From IMG/VR virus record IMGVR_UViG_3300035670_000415, positions 1 through 44,424 of that record: 44,424 bases of DNA; one strand, 5' to 3'. Source of the DNA: a virus. This document shows positions 16,170-22,976 of the stretch, in pieces. The position numbers and the translations under genes were made by a program. Each line of letters begins with the position of its first letter. Position 1 is the stretch's first letter. The notes beneath the pieces are model-generated. The model was not told where the DNA came from, made no database searches, and saw only the letters and a program-made list of their open reading frames with translations.

Positions 16170-16655
16170 TTAAAGATACATTTTCAATTGTGCCAAGGTT
16201 GTAGGTACATCCTTATGCCAAATGGCAATACCTCCAGCCTTACGCCAATCATCAATAATACTTTCAGTATCATCAATAATTATGGCATCTGGTTTTGCCC
16301 AGTCTTTTTTAAATCTTTTTCCTGGTACAAAATTTTGTTTAAAAGTAATTCCGTGTTTCTGCAACCAAATTGCTTTTTGCTTTGAAATTGCATCGTGTCT
16401 TTTTTCTGAAGAAGTTGAAGAAAGAATTTGTGTTGGTACGTGTGCTGTACGTAAAAAATTAATTAGTTCCATAGCACCAGGCATTAATTCTAAATGAATA
16501 AAGCCATCATTGGCAATCAGTTCGGTGAAAAAACCATCAAACTCTTTTCGTTTCTCTGCCTGCCTTGGTTCTATGCCATATTTTTCTTTGTAATATTTAC
16601 TAAAGTTTGCAATTACACCATCCATGTCAAGATAGATTACGGAAATCTTAGACAT
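16170..16655 (-). CDS. HAD-superfamily 5'(3')-deoxyribonucleotidase-like phosphatase
   Basis: The 161-aa protein has HAD motif I (VIYLDMDGVIANF, nucleophile D10 and D12), a motif II region ILSSTSSEKRHDAISKQKAI, and motif IV IIIDDTESIIDDW. This fits the small 5'-nucleotidase family that dephosphorylates deoxynucleoside monophosphates. It overlaps the gp59 stop by 8 bp and lies upstream of gp32, so it may help tune dNMP pools during replication. Substrate is inferred. Confidence 0.78.
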   Translation of the reverse strand: MSKISVIYLDMDGVIANFSKYYKEKYGIEPRQAEKRKEFDGFFTELIANDGFIHLELMPGAMELINFLRTAHVPTQILSSTSSEKRHDAISKQKAIWLQKHGITFKQNFVPGKRFKKDWAKPDAIIIDDTESIIDDWRKAGGIAIWHKDVPTTLAQLKMYL

Positions 16656-17262
16656 ATGCTTTAACCTTTTCTTTCAAAATATTTTTAAATTTTTCTCTAT
16701 CGTATTGTAAAAATGGACTGTATTTTTCAATCATTCTTTGCCAATTTGGCCAAATAATATCTTCTTCAATTTTCTTCGACCATTGTTTTTCAATGAAATT
16801 CATAATATTATTAAGTATGATTAAAGTTTCAATTGATACCTTACCACTCATTGTTTCTACCAGTAAAGGTGGATGTTGACCATCTACCACTTTAAACATT
16901 ACTTCATCTTTAATGCCATACTTGTCCAACAAATACAGTATATCATTTTCAAAGGCATATGTCAATGACTGTATTCTTTTTTGCCACTTTTTGTAGTTGT
17001 CTTCACCTTCGGGTCCGGTAATTTCACCAACCCATTGGTAATCTTTTACCAAAAAGTTGGAAACATAAAAGTCTTTTAGTTCGTGTACCGAGTATTTTCT
17101 GGATAATTTATAGAATGAGTACTTGTCCCTTCGTGTGGCAAATGTTTGTTTTGTGACATTAGTTTTGCCGTTGTATTTAAAGTAATCATAACTACCAGAA
17201 GTAAAATGAAGGCGAATGGCATTGTATAAGGCGAAAGCTGCAAATCCTGTGTTGTCCGTCAT
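16648..17262 (-). CDS. gp59: Replicative helicase loader gp59
   Basis: The 204-aa protein aligns by eye with T4 gp59 (217 aa): YDYFKYNGKT (25-34) and TRRDKYSFYKLSRKY (43-57) correspond to the YDVIKYN and KRRDKYFFQKLSEKY of T4. gp59 binds fork DNA and gp32 and loads the gp41 helicase. Its place upstream of gp32 and near gp33 matches the T4 33-59-32 cluster. Start overlaps the previous stop (ATGA). Confidence 0.9.
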   Translation of the reverse strand: MTDNTGFAAFALYNAIRLHFTSGSYDYFKYNGKTNVTKQTFATRRDKYSFYKLSRKYSVHELKDFYVSNFLVKDYQWVGEITGPEGEDNYKKWQKRIQSLTYAFENDILYLLDKYGIKDEVMFKVVDGQHPPLLVETMSGKVSIETLIILNNIMNFIEKQWSKKIEEDIIWPNWQRMIEKYSPFLQYDREKFKNILKEKVKAYV

Positions 17263-17834
17263 AATTTTTTAATGAATATAATTTTTTTGTTTTCACCTGT
17301 AGGTTTCACAAATAATTCTTTTAGTTCTTTATTGTTGTGCCACTTCATGCTACTTGATTTGTGTGGAGGTAATCCTGATGTTTCTCCTATTTTATTCCAA
17401 TTGTCTGCAAGATAAACAGCACCATTTTTTCCTGCACCAACAAAAGTAATAATATGTTGAAGTTCATCTCCATATTTTTCTTTCCACGCAAATGGTGCTT
17501 TATGTCTTAATTGTTTTAACACCTGCGTACCAGCATTTTTTATTGATTTGCTAAAACAAAATCTCCAGTTGTTTGCAATGTTATTAAATTTATTTTTATA
17601 TTCTTCTTTAGAGACATTCAAATATTTTAAAATATCTTTTGGTGGAGGATATACAGAAGAACCAATACCTATCATACCAATACATTCACCCAACAAACCA
17701 TCATCTAAGTAAATTAACCAATCGATTCTTCTACCAACTGAAGAATTGGATGCGACATACGAATGGTGACCTTCAATGATATTTTTGACTAATTCTTTTT
17801 GTTCTTTTGTTTTAACTTCTACCAATTCTATCAT
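17259..17834 (-). CDS. Mom/DruA (DUF4338)-like GNAT-fold protein
   Basis: The 191-aa protein has HHSYVASNSSVGRRIDWLIY, GMIGIGSSVYPPPKD, then NNWRFCFSKSIKNAGTQVLK and KYGDELQHIITFVGAGKNGA, YLADNWNKIGETSG. This order resembles DUF4338 (DruA of the Druantia defence system) and Mom of phage Mu, GNAT-related proteins; Mom modifies adenine in DNA. It lies between gp33 and gp59 with ATGA overlaps, so it is co-expressed with replication genes. Likely role: DNA modification or anti-restriction. Family assigned from memory of the motif pattern. Confidence 0.6.
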   Translation of the reverse strand: MIELVEVKTKEQKELVKNIIEGHHSYVASNSSVGRRIDWLIYLDDGLLGECIGMIGIGSSVYPPPKDILKYLNVSKEEYKNKFNNIANNWRFCFSKSIKNAGTQVLKQLRHKAPFAWKEKYGDELQHIITFVGAGKNGAVYLADNWNKIGETSGLPPHKSSSMKWHNNKELKELFVKPTGENKKIIFIKKL

Positions 17835-18052
17835 ATAGGGAGTTTTGATGTTTTCTTTAGCATATTATTTTCTTGAGCTTCTTCTCTTATCTTAGATTTA
17901 AGAGATGCGGAGATAAGAGTTGCAGCCACTTCAATTTCAAGCCCACTTTGGTCACAATGATGACAGATAGCATCCATATATCCCATCTGGCTTTTTTTTG
18001 CTAATTCCTCAATTAGTAAACTGAATTCTTTAATTTCATCTTTTGATGGCAT
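17831..18052 (-). CDS. gp33: Late promoter co-activator gp33
   Basis: The 73-aa protein reads SLLIEELAKKSQMGYMDAIC, then a helix around EIEVAATLISASLKSKIREE, and ends NNMLKKTSKLPI. This is the pattern of short gp33 proteins of aquatic T4-like phages; the hydrophobic C-terminal motif is the expected clamp-binding tail. gp33 tethers RNA polymerase to the gp45 sliding clamp at late promoters. It is smaller than T4 gp33 (112 aa). Its position beside gp59 and gp32 supports the call. Confidence 0.82.
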   Translation of the reverse strand: MPSKDEIKEFSLLIEELAKKSQMGYMDAICHHCDQSGLEIEVAATLISASLKSKIREEAQENNMLKKTSKLPI

Positions 18053-18054
18053 AA

Positions 18055-18303
18055 TTATTTCTTAACATTTGATTGTAAAATAATTTCTTTATCGGAGGCA
18101 GCAAATGCCATACAAATCATATCAGTTTTATTTGCATAAGCACATCTAACGGTCATCGGGTCAATACCTTTCGAAATTGCATTATCGATATTTTTTGACA
18201 TGAGATTACTTTCGTTAATATTGTATGAACTAATACCAACAACAATAGAAAAGAAAATAATTGTAGCACAAACAACAAGAGTATTATCACTATCCAAAAT
18301 CAT
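18055..18303 (-). CDS. Small single-pass membrane protein next to the endolysin
   Basis: The 82-aa protein has one N-terminal hydrophobic segment (about residues 9-26, VVCATIIFFSIVVGISSY), then a polar domain with three cysteines. Its ATG overlaps the endolysin stop (ATGA). A lysis accessory or holin-like role is possible because of that neighbour, but no holin family is recognised. Confidence 0.5.
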   Translation of the reverse strand: MILDSDNTLVVCATIIFFSIVVGISSYNINESNLMSKNIDNAISKGIDPMTVRCAYANKTDMICMAFAASDKEIILQSNVKK

Positions 18304-18869
18304 ATGTTTTCCTTTTTAACATAAAAAATATGGGCACCAATTTGAGTAACCCTAACTAAGTTTTTCCAGTTCGGATTCACATAATCAGCATGATAGAAAA
18401 GTGAACCATTTGTTGGGTCTTTTAGTGACTCATGGTTGGCATATACGTATAAAGCTAAATCACGAATCTCATTATACAACGCATCATTACGGTTTGTCAA
18501 TACATTATTGGTATAAAGATATTTTGGTACTTGTTCACAATACCAAGAAAACTGACAAACGGTTCTTTTATCTCCTATACTGGAAACTTTTGTTTTTTGT
18601 TCGACCACATCACAAATAGTATCTGGAAATTCTCCAGATTTTACACGATTCAAAGTGACAAATGCGACAGCTTTTTGTCCTTCGATTGATTCGTTTCTTG
18701 CTTCAAAGTAAATATTTTTTGCCAGACATTGTACCTCTTTTTGTGCGTAAGGTGTCAGTCTATCATACTTTGGATTGATTATAATTTTTCGGTCGTAATT
18801 TAAAAATATTACCGTAATAGCAGTCAGCAACATAACTATCGTAGCAGTAATGCTATATCGATTTACCAT
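18300..18869 (-). CDS. SleB-like cell wall hydrolase (endolysin) with N-terminal membrane anchor
   Basis: The 189-aa protein has an N-terminal hydrophobic segment (about 8-24, signal-anchor type) and a Hydrolase_2/SleB domain from about 45. LAKNIYFEARNES contains the catalytic Glu E56; EGQKAVAFVTLNRV and CQFSWYC are conserved around it, and the end has SLFYHADYVNPNW. SleB enzymes are lytic transglycosylases acting on peptidoglycan. The anchor may allow Sec export independent of a classical holin (SAR-like). It follows a terminator and starts its own unit upstream of gp33. Confidence 0.85.
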   Translation of the reverse strand: MVNRYSITATIVMLLTAITVIFLNYDRKIIINPKYDRLTPYAQKEVQCLAKNIYFEARNESIEGQKAVAFVTLNRVKSGEFPDTICDVVEQKTKVSSIGDKRTVCQFSWYCEQVPKYLYTNNVLTNRNDALYNEIRDLALYVYANHESLKDPTNGSLFYHADYVNPNWKNLVRVTQIGAHIFYVKKENI

Positions 18870-18884
18870 TTAGTTCTCCTTATT

Positions 18885-18906
18885 AAAAGGGAGGCCGAAG
18901 CCTCCC
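18885..18906 (-). terminator. Rho-independent terminator with UUCG tetraloop
   Basis: Minus strand: GGGAGGC-TTCG-GCCTCCC (18906-18889) followed by TTTTAATAAG. A perfect 7-bp GC-rich stem with the stable UUCG loop ends the transcript of the 88-aa gene just 8 bp after its stop and just before the endolysin gene. Confidence 0.85.
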
Positions 18907-18913
18907 TAATCCA

Positions 18914-19180
18914 TCAGGACTTCTTAGTGGAAGATTTCTCTACTGGAAGATTGGAAACAAAAGTATTAAGCGTTTGCGCTTTGGCAATAATCTCTTGTTC
19001 TGATGGGAAAGATGGGTAACCTGGATGTTTCGGTGGTTCCTCACCTCTTTGTTTTGCAGCGTCACATTCAGCTGCATATTGATTTGCTATAATTTCTCTT
19101 TTACCAAAATGGTCGGCTTCCAACATACCTTGTGCCATTTTCAGTAATTCGAGCCTTATTTCAAAAGGTGTCATAGACAT
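18914..19180 (-). CDS. Conserved small phage protein (88 aa)
   Basis: Begins MSMTPFEIRLELLKMAQGML and has a Pro/Gly segment EEPPKHPGYPSFPSEQEIIA, a combination recurrent in aquatic T4-like phages. Mostly helical, no known domain. AAGGAG lies 8 bp before the ATG. It is the only gene between the tmRNA and a terminator, so it may be a single-gene unit or read through from the tmRNA promoter. Function unknown. Confidence 0.65.
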   Translation of the reverse strand: MSMTPFEIRLELLKMAQGMLEADHFGKREIIANQYAAECDAAKQRGEEPPKHPGYPSFPSEQEIIAKAQTLNTFVSNLPVEKSSTKKS

Positions 19181-19293
19181 AGTAATTCTCCTTGTGTGTT
19201 TTGTGTGTGTACCGGTCGAAATATTCGACTGGTCTATTATTTAGACAATTGCTTCTGTTGCCAAGTGCAATTGCCAAAACTCCGATGTAGCCC

Positions 19294-19326
19294 TTAGGCT
19301 GCCATCAAGAAACGCTCATCGTTTGC
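19294..19326 (-). other. tmRNA tag reading frame, ANDERFLMAA-stop
   Basis: Within the coding piece the resume codon GCA opens a 10-codon frame, GCA AAC GAT GAG CGT TTC, then TTG ATG GCA GCC TAA. With the alanine carried on the tmRNA the tag is A-ANDERFLMAA. It keeps the AND start and terminal AA recognised by ClpXP/ClpAP. It is very close to the betaproteobacterial ANDERFALAA; the difference is LM for AL just before the AA end. Confidence 0.9.
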
Positions 19327-19412
19327 GTTTAGTTTACTTGATTATTACGCCTTGTCATGGCGATTCTCCAGTTTCTTACTCTTTGCCCTGTCGAATCCAA
19401 GAACACCCCCAT

Positions 19413-19480
19413 CAGAAGCATACTAGCAACACCGACCATAAAGGTTCTCTTTACGGTGTTTACAGTCTAATATGCTTCTG
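19413..19480 (-). other. Intervening hairpin of the permuted pre-tmRNA
   Basis: CAGAAGCATA (19480-19471) and TATGCTTCTG (19422-19413) pair perfectly over 10 bp, with inner stems ACACCG/CGGTGT and TAAAG/CTTTA. The hairpin joins the CCA end of the acceptor piece to the 5' end of the coding piece and would be removed by RNase P and 3' processing, leaving two RNA pieces. Confidence 0.85.
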
Positions 19481-19543
19481 GTGGAGGTGAGGGGAATCGA
19501 ACCCCTGTCCAGAACACTTTTCTGTCACCTTCATCGAATCTAT

Positions 19544-19550
19544 TATTTAG
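19544..19550 (-). promoter_or_regulatory. Candidate promoter of the tmRNA
   Basis: Minus strand GATAGTATACTAAATAATAG precedes the tmRNA. It contains CTAAATA (late-like) and TATACT (a possible vegetative -10). It is part of a 12-bp sequence repeated exactly at 19244-19233. Which box is used cannot be decided from sequence. Confidence 0.35.
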
Positions 19551-19557
19551 TATACTA

Positions 19558-20091
19558 TCAATCAAAAAATAAAGCAAGCGTAAATCTAAACTTTGCCGCT
19601 AAAATTGATTGTGGTCTAATACTATGTGGTATACCACCATCGAATACAATTACCCTTCCTGGTGTATAAGAAGAAGCATATACCACTTCTCTACTATTAT
19701 CTTCAAAGAATAGTGTCTCTCCATGCCAACCATCTTGCCACTCTAAATTTGCATAATATAATATTACTTTTTTTTCTGGATGAGAATGTATAAAGTGTGC
19801 ATCTGATGGTGTGGATAAATTTACTACTGCTCTTTTGAGTTCTAAACCTTCAACCTCTTTTAATATACCGACACTTTCTAGAATTTGCAAATATTGTATT
19901 GTTTTTAAATCGTCTTCATTGTAATTTGAATGTAGATTTCTGTACTGTTGTTTTTCTGGAATGTTTGTATCAGACCATCCAATTACATAGCGTGAAGTAT
20001 CAACGTAATTATAGAGTGTTTGTCTATAATTCAAATCAAAGAGATTATCGTAAATCTTAATTGTTTTGTTATTTAAATTTATTTGTTTCAT
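19558..20091 (-). CDS. 2-oxoglutarate/Fe(II) oxygenase-like protein 1
   Basis: The 177-aa protein has the double-stranded beta-helix pattern of prolyl-hydroxylase-like oxygenases: HFIHSHPEKKVILYYANLEW (an HxH rather than HxD metal motif), WHGETLFFED, PGRVIVFDGGIPHSIRP with the distal His, and FRFTLALFF with the 2OG-binding Arg. The HxH variant is a reason for caution about catalysis. Last gene of a six-gene operon and adjacent to the tmRNA. Substrate unknown. Confidence 0.7.
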   Translation of the reverse strand: MKQINLNNKTIKIYDNLFDLNYRQTLYNYVDTSRYVIGWSDTNIPEKQQYRNLHSNYNEDDLKTIQYLQILESVGILKEVEGLELKRAVVNLSTPSDAHFIHSHPEKKVILYYANLEWQDGWHGETLFFEDNSREVVYASSYTPGRVIVFDGGIPHSIRPQSILAAKFRFTLALFFD

Positions 20092-20728
20092 AAAATTTGA
20101 TTGCCTTCACTAAACCATCAATATGATTTTCGGTTTTTTCATGGAACAATAAGGGTTGTTCGTTCTCAACGGCCATAATAATAATTAAGTCATTAATGGG
20201 TTGTCCAATTAATTCTTCATACATTAAAGCATAAGCTGTCGTTTGCCAGAAATAATCTTCAATGTCATTTTTAGTTTTTATTTTGCGTGATGTTTTAAAA
20301 TCTATAACAGACAATGTGCCATCAAATTCTGCAATACAATCAACACGACCAGCAACACCTAATTGTTTTGACCAAAATGTTTGTTCTTGGTAGTGTATGT
20401 TGTTGATACGATGCAACAAAGGTTTAATTGAAAGGAACATTTCTTTGGCATCAGGCATTATATCACCAAGAGATTCATTATTCAAGTATCTCTCACACAA
20501 TGTATGCACATTTGTACCACGACCAGCAGCCTTACGTGAAATGGCATTCGCTTTTTCTTCACCAACTTTTTTACGCCAAGCTTGTATCGCTTCACGCTTT
20601 GTGGCAGACAAGACGGTTGTAATTGATGGTAATTTTGTACCATCTTCTAATGTATAAAATCTCTTACCATCAAGTGTTTCTGATTTTAAATCAGCAAGAG
20701 ATTTTGGTGTACAATAATTAAATATCAT
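20069..20728 (-). CDS. PD-(D/E)XK exonuclease (RecB/Cas4/MGME1-like)
   Basis: The 219-aa protein has RKAAGRGTNVHTLCERYL (helical H-containing motif, about 68-85), GRVDCIAEFDGTLSVIDFKT with Asp and the D-x-K active site near residues 127-146, and YFWQTTAYALMYEEL (QxxxY-type motif). This is the layout of RecB-family nucleases such as mitochondrial MGME1, which process ssDNA ends. It overlaps its neighbours by 4 and 23 bp within the oxygenase operon. Role in DNA repair or recombination is inferred. Confidence 0.82.
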   Translation of the reverse strand: MIFNYCTPKSLADLKSETLDGKRFYTLEDGTKLPSITTVLSATKREAIQAWRKKVGEEKANAISRKAAGRGTNVHTLCERYLNNESLGDIMPDAKEMFLSIKPLLHRINNIHYQEQTFWSKQLGVAGRVDCIAEFDGTLSVIDFKTSRKIKTKNDIEDYFWQTTAYALMYEELIGQPINDLIIIMAVENEQPLLFHEKTENHIDGLVKAIKFYETNKFK

Positions 20729-21327
20729 TTAAACGGTGGACCTCCGACCCAAAGGACCAATGACCTGCGAATTCCTTTGGTAACAGGAGTAACTCTATGT
20801 AAAACAAAAGATGGAAAGAACCAAGCTCGACCCCTCTTCTGTTCAAGTGTAACAACTTCATCACTATTCAATTTTACTTGCAAGTCTCCACCTTCAAACT
20901 CCGATGGTTCTGTTAAAAGGAGAGACATTGATAATTTTCTAGGTACTGCCATGTCACGCATACCTGAATCTGTGTGCCAATCATATTTACCTTGGTCATT
21001 TTCTCTATAAATTCCCATTTGAATTGGTTCATAACAACCTTTTAAATCGAAATTAAAAAATTGTTTATTTACCGATGCAACAGCATATGTAATTTTTTTC
21101 CAAATAAAATCTGTTTCTTGATTTGGATTTAACCAAGAAATGTCACTTTTTCGTATTGATGAATCTACTTGTCCAATACCCGTTTGGCCGCCAACCTCAG
21201 CAGTTTTTGTTGCTAACCATTCTGGTCGAGATAAAATCCAATTAATATCTTCTTCTGTCAAGAAGTTTTCCCAAAATGCACAGAGTTCTTGTGTTGGATT
21301 ATTTCTAGGTTCAATTTCATATAACAT
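20725..21327 (-). CDS. 2-oxoglutarate/Fe(II) oxygenase 2 (PKHD/PiuC-like)
   Basis: The 200-aa protein has the full triad: KYDWHTDSG (H/D, about 117-119), FVLHRVTPV (distal His, about 176) and GIRRSLVLWVGGPPF (Arg about 186). KLSMSLLLTEPSEFEGGDLQ is typical of PKHD-type hydroxylases. Members hydroxylate proteins or small molecules using 2-oxoglutarate and O2. ATGA overlap with the nuclease gene downstream. Confidence 0.87.
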   Translation of the reverse strand: MLYEIEPRNNPTQELCAFWENFLTEEDINWILSRPEWLATKTAEVGGQTGIGQVDSSIRKSDISWLNPNQETDFIWKKITYAVASVNKQFFNFDLKGCYEPIQMGIYRENDQGKYDWHTDSGMRDMAVPRKLSMSLLLTEPSEFEGGDLQVKLNSDEVVTLEQKRGRAWFFPSFVLHRVTPVTKGIRRSLVLWVGGPPFK

Positions 21328-21329
21328 AA

Positions 21330-21803
21330 TTAACTCACTAATTTATAGTCCCACGGGTTAATGGCAAGAGACAATCTCTCACCGGAAAATGGTTCGACTG
21401 AATGATATATTCCTGAAGAAAAAATAATTAGTCTATTTGTTTTTGGTACAATCTGTTCTGAACCAGTCAACAATCTTCCACCAATTAAATTTTGAACAAA
21501 TGGATAAAAAACTATACTACAAATAGGAAATTTTAGTTGACCTGTATTTGCATTTAATTTTTCATCTTTATCAAAATGCCAATCGGGTCTTGTTGTGTTG
21601 TGTGTCCAGACTTCGCATCCTACCATTTTTGATAAATCAAAAAGTTCGTGTGTTTTTCTTAAAATTTCACCAAACGGAGATTGAGAGGTGTAAATTAAAT
21701 TTACGTCTGTGGTAACCCATTCTGCTTTTTTGTTTGAAATAAAGTGTCTTTTTGTAATATCCAAATCAAATTCACTTAAAAAATCATCAATAATGACAAT
21801 CAT
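21330..21803 (-). CDS. 2-oxoglutarate/Fe(II) oxygenase-like protein 3
   Basis: The 157-aa protein shows RPDWHFDKDE (HxD about 75-77), GGRLLTGSEQIVPKTNRLII and SSGIYHSVEPFSGERLSLAI (distal His and 2OG-contacting Arg). All key residues of the fold are present in a short version. Separated by 2 bp from the next oxygenase and overlapping the previous by ATGA. Confidence 0.8.
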   Translation of the reverse strand: MIVIIDDFLSEFDLDITKRHFISNKKAEWVTTDVNLIYTSQSPFGEILRKTHELFDLSKMVGCEVWTHNTTRPDWHFDKDEKLNANTGQLKFPICSIVFYPFVQNLIGGRLLTGSEQIVPKTNRLIIFSSGIYHSVEPFSGERLSLAINPWDYKLVS

Positions 21804-22417
21804 TTTTCCTCCATCAAAAAGGTCCTAGCTTTGTTAAATGTTTTAATGAACTCGGGTCCTCGGGCATTAGAATCACCTGCTTCTTTACTTCTAGTACCAT
21901 TTTTTCTGACAAAATGAATGAATGCTTGACCAGAGTAATAACCTTCTGGCCCATTGCAAGGCTCTCTCCAATGGTCAATATCACATCCACGATAGACAAC
22001 ACCATCACCCTCTGCCATATAATATGGTCTACCACCCATGTAAATGGGCCAAGAATAATGATGAGAGCGACCCAATTGAATAGTCACACTAATTTCGCAA
22101 GCATCTCTATCAGAATGAATTTTTAACTCATCACCATTTGTGTACAAACGAGCATAAGAATAAGTAGGAAGAAGTTCTTCACCTAAAAGATTTTCTAAAG
22201 ATGGCCATAACATTTCTTGATATGTCTCAAACATATATTCGTGGTCAAGTATAGCTCTACAGTTTGGTATTTGTTCATCGCCCGTATATTGATTGTTCAT
22301 TCTTTTTAAATCACCACAACGCATCATTACACGTGTAAAATAATGGCACATTTCTTTTGATATCACATCTTTAATGTGTATCGCACCATATTTGTTTAGT
22401 ATATCACCATTTGACAT
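21800..22417 (-). CDS. 2-oxoglutarate/Fe(II) oxygenase-like protein 4
   Basis: The 205-aa protein has LKIHSDRDACEISVTIQLGR (HxD about 102-104), GGRPYYMAEGDGVVYRGCDI and DHWREPCNGPEGYYSGQAFI with a distal His followed by a Gln/His-rich strand. Matches a phage/bacterial oxygenase-like family seen in marine genomes. The Arg that usually holds 2-oxoglutarate is less clear. Overlaps its upstream neighbour by 14 bp. Confidence 0.72.
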   Translation of the reverse strand: MSNGDILNKYGAIHIKDVISKEMCHYFTRVMMRCGDLKRMNNQYTGDEQIPNCRAILDHEYMFETYQEMLWPSLENLLGEELLPTYSYARLYTNGDELKIHSDRDACEISVTIQLGRSHHYSWPIYMGGRPYYMAEGDGVVYRGCDIDHWREPCNGPEGYYSGQAFIHFVRKNGTRSKEAGDSNARGPEFIKTFNKARTFLMEEK

Positions 22418-22976
22418 TCTTGATTACCTCTTCGTATGTTGTAGTTTTTAATGATACTGTTAGAATTCTTCTAATAAAAGGATATTCTATCTTAACTGAA
22501 TGTGGTTTGTCAACATTCAACAACCAAGTTTCTCCGTTTTGTGCCACAAAACCATACTTTTCTTCCAATTTGTTTTTTACATAGTCATAGTAGATAGTTT
22601 TTCCACCACTTGTTTCTAGGTAAAAATTAATTGCTGTCTTTCTAACTTTATCTATGTGTGGTGGAAGAATAACTTCAGATGTACCCTCAGGTAATATCAT
22701 ACACATAATTCCGATATCTTCTGGTACTTCTAGTTCTAAAAGGGATTTTGGTAGTTGGTCAATTATTTTCTTTTTATCAGCCGATTCAAGTTCGTATGTT
22801 TTGTTTGTCGTAAACTTTAAATCTTTATCACGCAACATTTCTATTGCGTATTTTTGTGGCCGATAAAATTCTCCATGAAATGGTAAAATTGATGTGTCTA
22901 GTTGTATGTCCGTTAAATCAAATTTAAAATTTAATTTAGTACAATACTCATTTGAATAAAAATCCATAACATTCAC
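22404..22976 (-). CDS. 2-oxoglutarate/Fe(II) oxygenase-like protein 5 (aspartyl hydroxylase-like)
   Basis: The 190-aa protein has LPPHIDKVRKTAINFYLE (HxD near 107-109) and NGETWLLNVDKPHSVKIEYP with a distal His and two Arg in FIRRILTVSL. The pattern resembles the Asp/Asn beta-hydroxylase side of the superfamily. It overlaps the upstream cupin-like gene by 29 bp, and an alternative ATG three codons in is possible. Confidence 0.7.
   Translation of the reverse strand: MNVMDFYSNEYCTKLNFKFDLTDIQLDTSILPFHGEFYRPQKYAIEMLRDKDLKFTTNKTYELESADKKKIIDQLPKSLLELEVPEDIGIMCMILPEGTSEVILPPHIDKVRKTAINFYLETSGGKTIYYDYVKNKLEEKYGFVAQNGETWLLNVDKPHSVKIEYPFIRRILTVSLKTTTYEEVIKNVKW

Larger units (their letters stand above)
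19211..19550 (-). ncRNA. ssrA: Circularly permuted (two-piece) tmRNA gene
   Basis: On the minus strand the 3' half comes first: a T-arm (AGGGG-TTCGATT-CCCCT) then CACCTCC-ACCA with the encoded CCA end at 19481-19479. A 68-nt intervening hairpin follows, then the 5' half starting GGGGGTG at 19410 with TTGGATTCGACAGGG, a typical tmRNA D-region. GGGGGTG pairs with CACCTCC over 7 bp, giving the G3-U70 identity pair needed for alanyl-tRNA synthetase. A tag frame follows at 19326. This is the order of two-piece tmRNAs of alphaproteobacteria, cyanobacteria and some betaproteobacteria. It would rescue stalled ribosomes with host SmpB. Outer ends are approximate. Confidence 0.93.

Noticed and set aside
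19472-19669. Plus-strand frame starting MLLVEVRGIEPLSR
   Set aside because: It is an antisense translation across the tmRNA T-arm and CCA end. VEVRGIEPLSR-type frames are a well-known false gene over structural RNA.
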